46,551 bases of DNA. It comes from Burkholderiales bacterium (GTDB lineage Bacteria; Pseudomonadota; Gammaproteobacteria; Burkholderiales; Burkholderiaceae_C). The notes under the pieces were generated by a model, which was not told the DNA's origin, made no database searches, and saw nothing but the letters and a program-made list of their open reading frames with translations. Location of the stretch: NCBI GenBank assembly GCA_019509985.1, contig JAEKLF010000061.1, positions 1 through 46,551 on the forward strand. The letters are read 5' to 3'. Each line of letters begins with the position of its first letter. Within the stretch, counting starts at the first letter, position 1. The translations under genes were made by a program, and so were the position numbers. Positions 8,295-16,676 of the stretch are shown one piece after another.

Positions 8295-9428
8295 TCATGC
8301 ATTGATGGCACCGCCTCGGTACTGTCGGCGAAAGCGCGTGCCCAGGCTCGTCAGGATCTCGTAGGCATTCGTGCCTACCTCTGCCGCCAGCGCATTGACG
8401 TCCTGAACCTCGTCGACCACATCGAACAGCGCGCCGGGCAAGAGCTGCGATGCGTCGATGTCGGTCACATCCACCGTCACCGTGTCCATCGAGACCCGCC
8501 CCACCAGCGGTACGGCGACGCCATTGAAGCGCAGCTGGCTGCGGTTGCTCGCGCTGCGCAGATAGCCGTCGGCATAGCCCACCGACACCGTCGCCAGGCG
8601 CGTCGGGCGATTCGCCCGCCAGGTGTGGTTGTAGCCGACGGCCTCCCCCGCGCCGATCTCGCGCCACTGGATGAGCCGCGCCTGGACGCGCACGACCGGC
8701 CGCATCGGATTGGCCTGGCCCGACACCGGCTTCACGCCGTACAGCGCAGCCCCCGGTCGCACAAGGTCGAAGTGGAACTCCGGCCCAAGGAAGATGCCCG
8801 AGGAATTGGCCAGGCAGCCGAGCGCGGCGGGAAATCGCTGGCGCCAGGGTTGGAACAGTTCGAGCTGCAGCCGACTGACGGGGTCGTCCGGATCTTCGGC
8901 GCTGACCAGATGGCTCATCACCAACGTGGGCGCGATGCCGGCCAGGCCGTGGGCTTCGCCGGCCAATCGCCCCAGCACCGTGGGCGGCATGCCCAGCCGC
9001 GCCATGCCGGTGTCGACCTGCAGCGCGGCCGGCAAGACGTGATCACGCTGCCGGGCCAGCGCCTGCCATCGCGCCAGCTGGTCCACGCTGTTCAGGACGG
9101 GCACCAGCCCATGCGCTAGGCAGTCGGCCTCCTCGCCGGGCAGCGCGCCGTGCAGGACGTGCAGCCGCGCGTTTCGCGGCCAGGCGTCTCCAAGCGTCTC
9201 GCGCAGGCGGACACCTTCGTCGACCAGGGCGACGAAGAACTCGCTGCAGCCGGCTTGCAGCAGCGCCCGCACCACCGGCGCGGCGCCCAGCCCGTAGGCA
9301 TCGGCCTTGACCACCGCTGCGCAGCCCGCTGGCGCGGCGCGGCGCGACAGGGACCGCCAGTTGTCTACGATGGCGTCAAGGTCGATGATCAGCACGGCCG
9401 CGGAGCCCTCCGTGGAGCGCCCGGCCAT
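8295..9428 (-). CDS. alr: Alanine racemase (PLP-dependent)
   Basis: This is a fold-type III PLP racemase interconverting L- and D-alanine or a related amino acid. The 377-residue product has the cofactor Lys in AVVKADAYGLG (Lys41), the SVGYADGY segment bearing the catalytic Tyr of the second base, and the C-terminal VSMDTVTVDVT strand. ATG 9428 overlaps the stop of the Ycf48-like gene by one base (TAATG), so translation is coupled. Biosynthetic alr is normally not embedded in a transport or catabolic operon, so this may be a paralogue specialised for catabolism or for D-amino acid supply. Substrate specificity is not determinable here. Confidence 0.9.
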   Translation of the reverse strand: MAGRSTEGSAAVLIIDLDAIVDNWRSLSRRAAPAGCAAVVKADAYGLGAAPVVRALLQAGCSEFFVALVDEGVRLRETLGDAWPRNARLHVLHGALPGEEADCLAHGLVPVLNSVDQLARWQALARQRDHVLPAALQVDTGMARLGMPPTVLGRLAGEAHGLAGIAPTLVMSHLVSAEDPDDPVSRLQLELFQPWRQRFPAALGCLANSSGIFLGPEFHFDLVRPGAALYGVKPVSGQANPMRPVVRVQARLIQWREIGAGEAVGYNHTWRANRPTRLATVSVGYADGYLRSASNRSQLRFNGVAVPLVGRVSMDTVTVDVTDIDASQLLPGALFDVVDEVQDVNALAAEVGTNAYEILTSLGTRFRRQYRGGAINA

Positions 9429-10426
9429 TACTTCGAACCCTGCGGCGGCGGGACGCTCAACAAGCCCTGGCGCGAGAACAGCAACGTCTGCCCGGACTGG
9501 GTGAATGTCACGGCTGTCAGCGCGGCGCGGTCTGGGCGGACTTCGCTGGAGAAGCTGGCGCCGCCGTCCGTACTGCTCAACGTCAAGCCGTCCAGGCCGA
9601 CGGCGACTACCCTGCCCTCGCGAGCCGCCATCGCGGTGATGGAGGACTTGCTGGCCGTGTCGATGCGCGCCCAGTTGCGACCCTCGTCGGCGCTGCGGTA
9701 CAGAGAGCCGCGCAGGCCGCCAACCAGCAGCACACCGCCGGGCAACGCCACGCCGGTCCAGAACGAGCCCGCGTAGCCAGTAGAGGCATAGGTCCAGCTC
9801 GCGCCACGGTCGTCGGACCGCAGCACCCTGCCCTTCTCCGCCGTGGCGTAGATCCGCCCCCGCGCGTCGGCGAACAGGTTCAGCAGATTCAGGTCGGCCT
9901 TGCTGCTGCCTTCGGGCGGCGCAAGCGTGACGCCGTTCCAGCTGGCGCCACCGTCGCGCGTCACCAGCACCAGCGACCACAGCCCCACGGCCACGCCGTT
10001 CTCGGCATCAAAGAAGTGCACCGCGAACAGCGGCCGGTCAACCTGCACGTCCTTGCGTTGCACGACCCAGGTCTCGCCACCGTCACGGGTGGCCAGCACC
10101 GCACCCCAATGGCCCACGGCCCAGCCCCGACGCTCGTCGGCGAAGCTGACCGAAGTGAGCGTGACGTCCAGCGGCACGTCCCGGGCCTGGCGGAAGGTCC
10201 GGCCCTCGTCGTCGGACAGCATGACGACGCCGTGATCGCCGACCGCCACGACCCGCGTTCCCGCCCGCGCACTGGCCAGCAGGGCCGCCTGGCCGGCATG
10301 GGCCACGCGGGCCGCCGGACGCGCTACCGGCTCGACCGGGATGCGAACCGCAGGCGCTGCGCCGGCACAAAGGCCGCAGGTCAGCACGGCCGCCGCCAGC
10401 AACAGGAGTTTCAACAGACTGTTCAT
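9428..10426 (-). CDS. Ycf48/Hcf136-like beta-propeller, exported
   Basis: A 332-residue protein with a signal peptide (LLKLLLLAAAVLTCGLCAGAA) and at least six Asp-box/BNR repeats of the SxDxGxTW type (for example SDDEGRTF, TRDGGETW, TRDGGASW, SDDRGASW, SADEGRNW, STDGGASF). The repeats form a seven-bladed propeller in the family. In photosynthetic organisms Ycf48 helps photosystem II assembly, but non-photosynthetic bacteria carry this version next to MMPL-type transporters and DUF1302/DUF1329 proteins, as here. It starts 4 nt after the transporter stop. A periplasmic scaffold or accessory role for the transporter is inference. Confidence 0.88.
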   Translation of the reverse strand: MNSLLKLLLLAAAVLTCGLCAGAAPAVRIPVEPVARPAARVAHAGQAALLASARAGTRVVAVGDHGVVMLSDDEGRTFRQARDVPLDVTLTSVSFADERRGWAVGHWGAVLATRDGGETWVVQRKDVQVDRPLFAVHFFDAENGVAVGLWSLVLVTRDGGASWNGVTLAPPEGSSKADLNLLNLFADARGRIYATAEKGRVLRSDDRGASWTYASTGYAGSFWTGVALPGGVLLVGGLRGSLYRSADEGRNWARIDTASKSSITAMAAREGRVVAVGLDGLTLSSTDGGASFSSEVRPDRAALTAVTFTQSGQTLLFSRQGLLSVPPPQGSK

Positions 10427-10430
10427 GGCA

Positions 10431-12818
10431 TCAGTGCTTTTGCAGGCCCGTGACGCGCACTGGCTTGCGCCGCGGGAACAGGCGCTCCAGCAGTACGGCG
10501 ACGGCAGGCAGCGTGGTCATGGCCATGACCATGTTCACCATGAACATGAAGGCCAGCAGCTTGCCCATGTCGGCCTGGAACTTGAGCTGCGAGAACGACC
10601 AGGTCGCCACGCCCACGGCGAGCGTGATGGCTGTGAAGATGGTCGCCATGCCGACCTCCAGGATGGCGTGCTCGATCGCCTTGACGATGGGCTGGCCGTC
10701 CGCCATGTGCACCAGCAGGCGGTTGTAGATATAGAAGGCGTAGTCGACACCGATGCCCACCGCCAACACCATGACCGGCAGCGTCGCCACCGTCAGCCCG
10801 ATCTCCAGCTCCTTCATGAACCAGTAGCCGATGAAGGTGCCCACGGTCAGCGGCAGGCAGCAGGCCAGCACGGCGCGGAAGTCGCGGTAGACGAGGAAGA
10901 CGAGGATGACGATGGCCGCGTAGACGTAGAGCATCATGGGCAGCTCGCTGCGCTCGACCTCGTTGTCGATGGCAGCCAGCACGCCAGCGTTGCCGGAGGC
11001 CAGGCGGATGGTGACGCCCGGCAGCGTGTTCGCGCTGCGGAAGCTTTTCACCGCGTCGATGACGCGCTGGATGGTGGTGGCCTTGTGATCCGTCAGGAAG
11101 AGGTGGACGGCCGTCATGCTGCAGTCCTTGCGCATGGTGCCGCGGATGCGCGCGATCTCGGTGGACAGCGCTGCGTAGTTGCCCGGGTCCAGTGGCACGA
11201 CGCTCATCTTCGGCTGGCCCTCGTTGTAGCCCTCGTTGTACAGGCGCAGCTGGCCAGCGTAGGACGACACGGACAGCACGCCCGGCACCGGCTGCATCGC
11301 CCAGGTGAAGCGGTCCTGAAAAAGCCCCAGGTTGACACTGCCGCAGCTGTCCGGCGGTGCCTCGAAGATCACCGTCAGCCAGTCGAGCCCGGTGTCGTAG
11401 TGCGTGGCGATCGACACCGCATCCAGGTTGAAACGGGCGTCGGCGCGCAACTCAGGCGCGCCCGGCTGCAACGTGCCGACGACGCGGTCGCGGCTTTGCC
11501 ACACCGCCACCCCGAAGACCAGTGCCGACAGCGCCACGACGATCACCGCATGGCGCGGCTCCGCCACGCGCGCCAGCGTGCGCAGGCCGCCCGAGCGCTG
11601 CTCGCGCTTGAGCACGGCCTTGTCGGCATAGGCCTTGTCCACGTCGAAGTAGGACGCGGCGATGGGCAGCATGACCAGGTTGGTCACGATCTTGTAGGCC
11701 ACGCCCAGCGAGGCCGTGATGGCCAGCTCCCGCACCATCGGGATCGGGATGACCAGCAGCGTGACGAAGGAGACGAAGGCCGTCACGAGGGCCAGCGTCC
11801 CGGGGATGAGCAGGCCGGAGAAGCTGCGCCGGCAGGCTTCGAAGTTGCTGTGCCCGTGAGAGATTTCGCGGACGATGAAGTTGATCTGCTGCAGGCCGTG
11901 CGACACGCCGATCGCGAACACGAGGAAGGGCACCAGAACGCCCAGGGGATCGAGCCCGTAGCCCAGCAGGCGCAGCGTGCCGAACTGCCACACCAGCGAT
12001 GTGAGCGAACAGGCAATGGGCAGCAGCGTGAAGCGCAGCGAGTGGCAGTACCAATAGACGGCCAGTACGGTCAGCACCAGCGCGACGGCACAGAAGCGCA
12101 GCACCGATTGCGCGCCGTCCGCGATGTCCCCGATCTGCTTGGCGAAGCCGATGATCTGGATCTCGAAGTCGCCGTCCTCGAAGCGGGCGCGGATCTTCTC
12201 TTCGAGGATGTGGTTGTAGGCCACGTAGTCCAGCTTGCGGCCGTCGGCGTCGAACTCGATCAGCTCGGCCGTGACCATGGCGCTGGTTTCGTCGCGCGAT
12301 ACCAGCGTGCCGACAAAGCCGCCCTGCCGCGTCGCGCGCCGGATGTTGGCGATGGTGTCGGCGCCCAGTTGCTCAGGGGTGATGGTGCCGTCGATGAGCG
12401 GGTCGGCGCGGAACCCCTCTTCGGTGATCTCGTTGACGAAGCTGTTCGGCGTCCACAGCGACTGCACGCCCAGGCGCTCGACATTGGGTAGGTAGGTCAC
12501 CGCCTCGGTGACTGCATACAGATGCTTGAGCGCCGCAGCATTCCAGATATCGCCGTGGCGCGCCCTGACGACAATGTTCAGCCGGTTCGCGCCCAGGACA
12601 TCGTCACGGTAGGTCTGGAAGGTCTGGATGTATTCATGCCCCAGCGGCATCTGCTTGTCGAAGCCGGCATCCATGCGCAACTGCGAGGCGAACCACCCCA
12701 TCGCGAGGGTGAAGAGCAGCAGCGCGGCCAGGATGGGCGCCCGCAAGCGGAAGGCCAGGCCCTCGAACCGTTGCACGGCTCGACCCAATGGCGAGGGGGC
12801 GGGAGTTTCAGTGGACAC
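10431..12818 (-). CDS. MMPL/RND-superfamily transporter
   Basis: A 795-residue inner-membrane transporter of the RND superfamily, the MMPL-like branch usually linked to lipids or other hydrophobic molecules. It has an N-terminal helix (APILAALLLFTLAMGWFA), a large periplasmic loop, a block of helices (for example LRFCAVALVLTVLAVYWY), a second loop and a second block ending at LLERLFPRRKP, i.e. two tandem halves. It is distinct from the HAE1 pump at 1-1437, being shorter and lacking an adaptor or OprM-type partner in its operon. GTG 12818 is the start, as later Met codons would remove the first helix. It is flanked by DUF1302 upstream and the Ycf48-like gene downstream. Confidence 0.9.
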   Translation of the reverse strand: MSTETPAPSPLGRAVQRFEGLAFRLRAPILAALLLFTLAMGWFASQLRMDAGFDKQMPLGHEYIQTFQTYRDDVLGANRLNIVVRARHGDIWNAAALKHLYAVTEAVTYLPNVERLGVQSLWTPNSFVNEITEEGFRADPLIDGTITPEQLGADTIANIRRATRQGGFVGTLVSRDETSAMVTAELIEFDADGRKLDYVAYNHILEEKIRARFEDGDFEIQIIGFAKQIGDIADGAQSVLRFCAVALVLTVLAVYWYCHSLRFTLLPIACSLTSLVWQFGTLRLLGYGLDPLGVLVPFLVFAIGVSHGLQQINFIVREISHGHSNFEACRRSFSGLLIPGTLALVTAFVSFVTLLVIPIPMVRELAITASLGVAYKIVTNLVMLPIAASYFDVDKAYADKAVLKREQRSGGLRTLARVAEPRHAVIVVALSALVFGVAVWQSRDRVVGTLQPGAPELRADARFNLDAVSIATHYDTGLDWLTVIFEAPPDSCGSVNLGLFQDRFTWAMQPVPGVLSVSSYAGQLRLYNEGYNEGQPKMSVVPLDPGNYAALSTEIARIRGTMRKDCSMTAVHLFLTDHKATTIQRVIDAVKSFRSANTLPGVTIRLASGNAGVLAAIDNEVERSELPMMLYVYAAIVILVFLVYRDFRAVLACCLPLTVGTFIGYWFMKELEIGLTVATLPVMVLAVGIGVDYAFYIYNRLLVHMADGQPIVKAIEHAILEVGMATIFTAITLAVGVATWSFSQLKFQADMGKLLAFMFMVNMVMAMTTLPAVAVLLERLFPRRKPVRVTGLQKH

Positions 12819-12887
12819 GTGAGGTTTCGCGCTGGCAATCGGGGCCGCGCGGGGAGCGCGCGGCAGGTGCCGTCATGGCATCGGGCT

Positions 12888-14537
12888 TCAGAAGTTGCGG
12901 GAGAGCGTCAGCCCGACGAAGTTCCGGTCGCGCAGCGGCTGGTCGAAGACCCGCTTGCCGCCGAAGAAGGCCGCATAGTTGATGGAAGCCTGCCAGTTGG
13001 CGGGGTTCTGGATCAGGCTCACGATCAGGTTGACGGACTTTGCGCCTTCCATGAACTGCCCCGCCCCGTTGGGCGTCCTGCCGTTGACGGCCTGAAAGTA
13101 GTAGATCTCCGGCACCACCTGCCAACCCGGGATCAGCGTGCCGTCATAGACCCAGCTGAAGTCCACGTTGTAGCCCCACGCCGTCTTCGTGCCCATCGGC
13201 TGTGGGCTGGCGGTCGGGTCGAACTCCTGGCCCCATCCCCAGGCGCCGGCCGCAATCGGGTCGCCGCCGTAGAACTGCTTCAGCGACGGGTAGCGCACCA
13301 CCACCGTTTCGGCCATCAGCGTGGCGGTGTCGGCACCCAGGGCCCGCAGCACGGCGCCGCCGGTGTTGGGCGTCAGGCTCAGCAGGCCGGTGACGTGCCA
13401 CTGCAGCTTCTTCTCGTCGACCCAGCAGTTGCCGTTCTGAGATGAGCACCCCGTGGCGGCCGCGTTGAGCGCGACGGCGTCACGCGGGCGGTAGGACAGC
13501 TCGGTGCCGATGGCCCAGTCACCCACCGGCAGATTGGCGCTGATGCCGTACATGCGCCGGTCTTCCGCGTAGCGCCAGCCAATCACCCCTGGCCCGCCAG
13601 CATTGATGCTGAAGTTGGGCGACTTGTCGTGATAGTTCATGACGTAGGCGCCGAGATTGAGCTGCGTTCCTTCGGGCTGGTAGCGCAGCGCCGCACCCCA
13701 CTGCCCGCCGCGGCGCGCCTTTTCCTCGACCAGACCATAGGCGTCATGCCCCTTGCCCAGGCCGTTGGCGGTCGACCAGTAGCTGCCCGTCGGCGGCATG
13801 TAGTTGGCGTTCCAGACCGGCTGGACGTAGGCCTCCAGGTTCAGCCCCTGGCCCAGCCCCGAGGCCACGCTGACGATGGGCGCCGGCAGGAACACCTCCT
13901 TGAGCTGCGTGCCAGGCTGCGACAGCCGCATGATGTCGACAGCGTTCGTCGAATTGATGCCACCGGGCAGGAACAGGCTTTCACCCCAGCTGACGACCTG
14001 GTTGCCCGCGCGCACGCGCACCTGCTCGTCGCCGACCTGGAAGCTTTTGCTGACCCACAGGTCGAGCAGCCTGGCCTTGAACCGCAGATCCTTGCGCGCG
14101 TCTGGCGCCAGCCCATCGGTCAACGTGGGCGGCGTGGTGGCGCTGAGCTGGCCCGTGGTCTGGTCGGCCGACATGTCCTTCATCCAGTTGACGCGGCCGA
14201 GGAAGGTGAAGTCGCCCGGCATCTTCAGCAGCAGCTCGTGGCTGCCCTTGATGTAGGTCGTGAAGCGGTCGCCCTTGTCGTAGTTCAGGTCGCCCTGGTC
14301 GCCCAGCGCCGACGTGGGCGCCAGGCAGCCGGCTGGCGCACCGTTGCCGGAGGCGCCTTGGGTGACGAGGGTGCAGTCGCGGCCCTTGACGCGGATGCCA
14401 GTGCCCACGGTGACGGTGGAATCGAGGTTGCCGCGGATGCCGCCGGACTCGAAGGTGGCAGCCTCGGCGGGGCTGGACAGGGCGGCCGCTGCGGCCAGCG
14501 CGACGGCGCCGGGGCGGAACATGGGATTCGCAGGCAT
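12888..14537 (-). CDS. DUF1302 outer-membrane protein
   Basis: A 549-residue exported protein with a signal peptide cleaved near AEA (about residue 26) and a C-terminus ending in GLTLSRNF, a beta-barrel-type terminal Phe. Repeated amphipathic strands run through the whole sequence. It matches the DUF1302 family by its GIRGNLDSTVTVGTG start and the NQVVSWGESLFLPGGIN segment. AGGAGG lies 9 nt before ATG 14537. DUF1302 proteins are predicted porin-like barrels almost always paired with DUF1329. Transport of a hydrophobic compound across the outer membrane is inference. Confidence 0.9.
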   Translation of the reverse strand: MPANPMFRPGAVALAAAAALSSPAEAATFESGGIRGNLDSTVTVGTGIRVKGRDCTLVTQGASGNGAPAGCLAPTSALGDQGDLNYDKGDRFTTYIKGSHELLLKMPGDFTFLGRVNWMKDMSADQTTGQLSATTPPTLTDGLAPDARKDLRFKARLLDLWVSKSFQVGDEQVRVRAGNQVVSWGESLFLPGGINSTNAVDIMRLSQPGTQLKEVFLPAPIVSVASGLGQGLNLEAYVQPVWNANYMPPTGSYWSTANGLGKGHDAYGLVEEKARRGGQWGAALRYQPEGTQLNLGAYVMNYHDKSPNFSINAGGPGVIGWRYAEDRRMYGISANLPVGDWAIGTELSYRPRDAVALNAAATGCSSQNGNCWVDEKKLQWHVTGLLSLTPNTGGAVLRALGADTATLMAETVVVRYPSLKQFYGGDPIAAGAWGWGQEFDPTASPQPMGTKTAWGYNVDFSWVYDGTLIPGWQVVPEIYYFQAVNGRTPNGAGQFMEGAKSVNLIVSLIQNPANWQASINYAAFFGGKRVFDQPLRDRNFVGLTLSRNF

Positions 14538-14568
14538 GGATGAGTCCTCCTCTCGTGGGCAGTCGTGT

Positions 14569-15972
14569 TCAGCGTTCGCTGATCGCGCGCAAGTTGTCGG
14601 CGGTATAGAAGCCGGGCTTGTAGCGAGGCCCGTTCGCCTCGGTCACCCAGCGGATGTCCTTGCCGACGCTGACGGTGTGGGTGTCGAAGACATAGCGACC
14701 CTCCAGCACGTTGTACTGAACCATGGGCATCACGTCGCAGGTGCCCGTTTCGTACACGGGGATCAGGAAGCCCTCGCGCAGCTTGGACAACTTGCCCTGG
14801 CCGTCGAAGTCGTCCATCAGCACCGGCGCCCAGCTGTCCTCATCCAGGTAGATCGTGCGCTTGGGTGCGGAGTGCCGCATGCCACCCTTGACCGTGGCCT
14901 CGATGACCCAGACCCGGTGCTGCTCGTAGCGGCGGTGGCTGGACGCAATGAAGTCAGGCCCGGCGACATCTTCAAACTTGGCCTTGAAGTCGAAGGCACC
15001 AAAGGCGTTGTAGGGGATGAACATCTCCTTCTTGCCCACCAGCTTCCAGTCGAACCGGTCCAGCGCGCCGTTGAAGACGTTCGGCTCGTCCAGCGTGTAC
15101 TGGTTCTCCATGCCGATCTGCGGCGCGTCATGCGAGTAGGTCGGCATGCGGCGCACGCGGCGCTGGCCCGGGAAGTAGTAGAAGGTCTCGTTCTCGGCCT
15201 GGTTGATGTACTGCGTCACCGCCAGGGCCTGGCCGGCCAGGGCCGTCGGCGCGGTGTAGGCGAAGTAGACATAGAACTCCACCGGCGGGAAGGAGGACAG
15301 CGGCGCTGACCCCTTGGCGCCGGTGGGAATGAACAGGGTCTGCTCGGAATCGGCGCGGATCCACTCGCTGCCGCCGCGGCGCGGCGAGACGGCGGTGATC
15401 GTGCCCTTGTAGTCGATGCCGACGCCGCGGTAGCGCAACTTGGAGTTCCACATCGCCTGCACGCCGTCCGCGGGGATGGGGAAGGGATAGCCCGGCACGG
15501 TGGCTTCCTTGAGGCTCCAGCCGTCCTCGCTGATCTTGGCCGTGCCGACGTTCTTGCGCGTGTTGGCCGCCACGAAGTCCGGCACGCCGCAGCTGCGCCG
15601 CGTGGGATAGACCTCCATGCGATAGTCCTTGCGCTGCTTGAGCATGGCCAGCTGGCCGGCCGACAGCTTGTCGGCGTACTTGTCAGCGTTGGACGCGTCG
15701 ATCGTCAGCAGCGGCTTGTCGTCCTTGTACTTCCAATGGTCGCGCCTCAGCTTGCCCCACTCATATCCGGCGGTGGGCGGCTCGGCACCGCGCCAGGCGG
15801 GGATGCTGCCGTCGGCATTGGCCTCGCGCACCGCGCCCGATGGCGTGAGCTTGTCCAACTGCGCCAGGTCAGCGGCTGTCGCGACGGACACGCTGGCCAA
15901 CAGACAGGACAGGAAGGCGGCGAGTTGCGTGGCGCTGCAGGCGCCCGGGCGCCGGGGTGCACGTGTGGACAT
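14569..15972 (-). CDS. DUF1329 periplasmic protein (LolA/LolB-like fold)
   Basis: A 467-residue exported protein with a signal peptide cleaved near ATA/ADL (about residue 33). Family landmarks include KLTPSGAVREANADGSIPAW near the mature N-terminus, the RRVRRMPTYSHDAPQ segment in the middle and MRHSAPKRTIYLDEDSW near the C-terminus. DUF1329 is structurally grouped with outer-membrane lipoprotein-sorting folds (LolA/LolB superfamily), so carriage of an acyl or other hydrophobic ligand across the periplasm is plausible. GGAGA precedes ATG 15972. It sits directly upstream of DUF1302 (31 nt gap), the usual pair. Confidence 0.9.
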   Translation of the reverse strand: MSTRAPRRPGACSATQLAAFLSCLLASVSVATAADLAQLDKLTPSGAVREANADGSIPAWRGAEPPTAGYEWGKLRRDHWKYKDDKPLLTIDASNADKYADKLSAGQLAMLKQRKDYRMEVYPTRRSCGVPDFVAANTRKNVGTAKISEDGWSLKEATVPGYPFPIPADGVQAMWNSKLRYRGVGIDYKGTITAVSPRRGGSEWIRADSEQTLFIPTGAKGSAPLSSFPPVEFYVYFAYTAPTALAGQALAVTQYINQAENETFYYFPGQRRVRRMPTYSHDAPQIGMENQYTLDEPNVFNGALDRFDWKLVGKKEMFIPYNAFGAFDFKAKFEDVAGPDFIASSHRRYEQHRVWVIEATVKGGMRHSAPKRTIYLDEDSWAPVLMDDFDGQGKLSKLREGFLIPVYETGTCDVMPMVQYNVLEGRYVFDTHTVSVGKDIRWVTEANGPRYKPGFYTADNLRAISER

Positions 15973-16041
15973 GTCGGAATCTCCGTTGAAGCACGAAAGT
16001 TGACAGGGCCGCGGCCCGCCTATCCAGCGGGCAGGGGCGGA

Positions 16042-16659
16042 CTAGACGATCTCGAGGACGTCGGCCGCGGGCCGGCGCGGCTTGCGCGGCCAGTTGCCGG
16101 GAGCGGGTCGGCCGACAGTCAGCAGCAGCACCGGGACCTCGTCCGCGCCGAGGCCGAATCCGGCGCTGACCTGCGCCGGGTCGAAGCCGATCATTGGGCC
16201 GCTGGCCAGACCCATGGCCTGCGCTGCCAGCATCAATGTCATGGCGGCCAGCGACGCCGAACGGATGGCTTCGTCGCGCTGCATCTGCGGGTCGTCGGCA
16301 TAGCCCTGGGTGGCGCTGTCGACCATGGCGTCCACCGTCGCGCCGTCCACGTGGCCGGCGGCCATGAAGGGCCGCAGCGCGGCGCGCAGGCCGAGGTGGG
16401 GCTGCAGCCGGCCGCAGACGATGAAGATGACCGAAGCCTCCACCACCTTCTTCTGCCCGTAGGCCATGTCGCACAGCCGCGCCTTCTGCGACGGCGTGCG
16501 TACGGCGATGAAGCGCCAGTTCTGGAAGTTGTAGGCGCTGGGCGCCTCGCCCGCGTAGCGCACCAGTTCGCGCAGGGTCGCGTCGTCGATCTCGTGCGAC
16601 GGGTCGAAGCGGTTGATCGACGTGCGTTGAAGGATCAGGTCAAGGGCAGGATGGGTCAT
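16042..16659 (-). CDS. Nitroreductase-family FMN protein
   Basis: A 205-residue flavin enzyme of the NfsB/FRase I fold, using NAD(P)H to reduce nitro groups, quinones or enones. The start MTHPALDLILQRTSINRFDP has the SxNxF/R motif binding FMN phosphate. APSAYNFQNWRFIAV is the second FMN loop and MGLASGPMIGFDP the helix/turn before the C-terminus. A longer open frame upstream is antisense-phase noise over the aldehyde dehydrogenase gene, so ATG 16659 is used. The gap to the upstream aldehyde dehydrogenase stop is 17 nt, so they are one operon. Confidence 0.88.
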   Translation of the reverse strand: MTHPALDLILQRTSINRFDPSHEIDDATLRELVRYAGEAPSAYNFQNWRFIAVRTPSQKARLCDMAYGQKKVVEASVIFIVCGRLQPHLGLRAALRPFMAAGHVDGATVDAMVDSATQGYADDPQMQRDEAIRSASLAAMTLMLAAQAMGLASGPMIGFDPAQVSAGFGLGADEVPVLLLTVGRPAPGNWPRKPRRPAADVLEIV

Positions 16660-16676
16660 GGCAAGGGTCGGTGGGT

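Noticed and set aside
10341..12491. 716-codon plus-strand open frame opposite the MMPL transporter
   Set aside because: Composition is His/Arg/Gln/Asp-rich, with no helices or motifs, antisense to a clear membrane protein.
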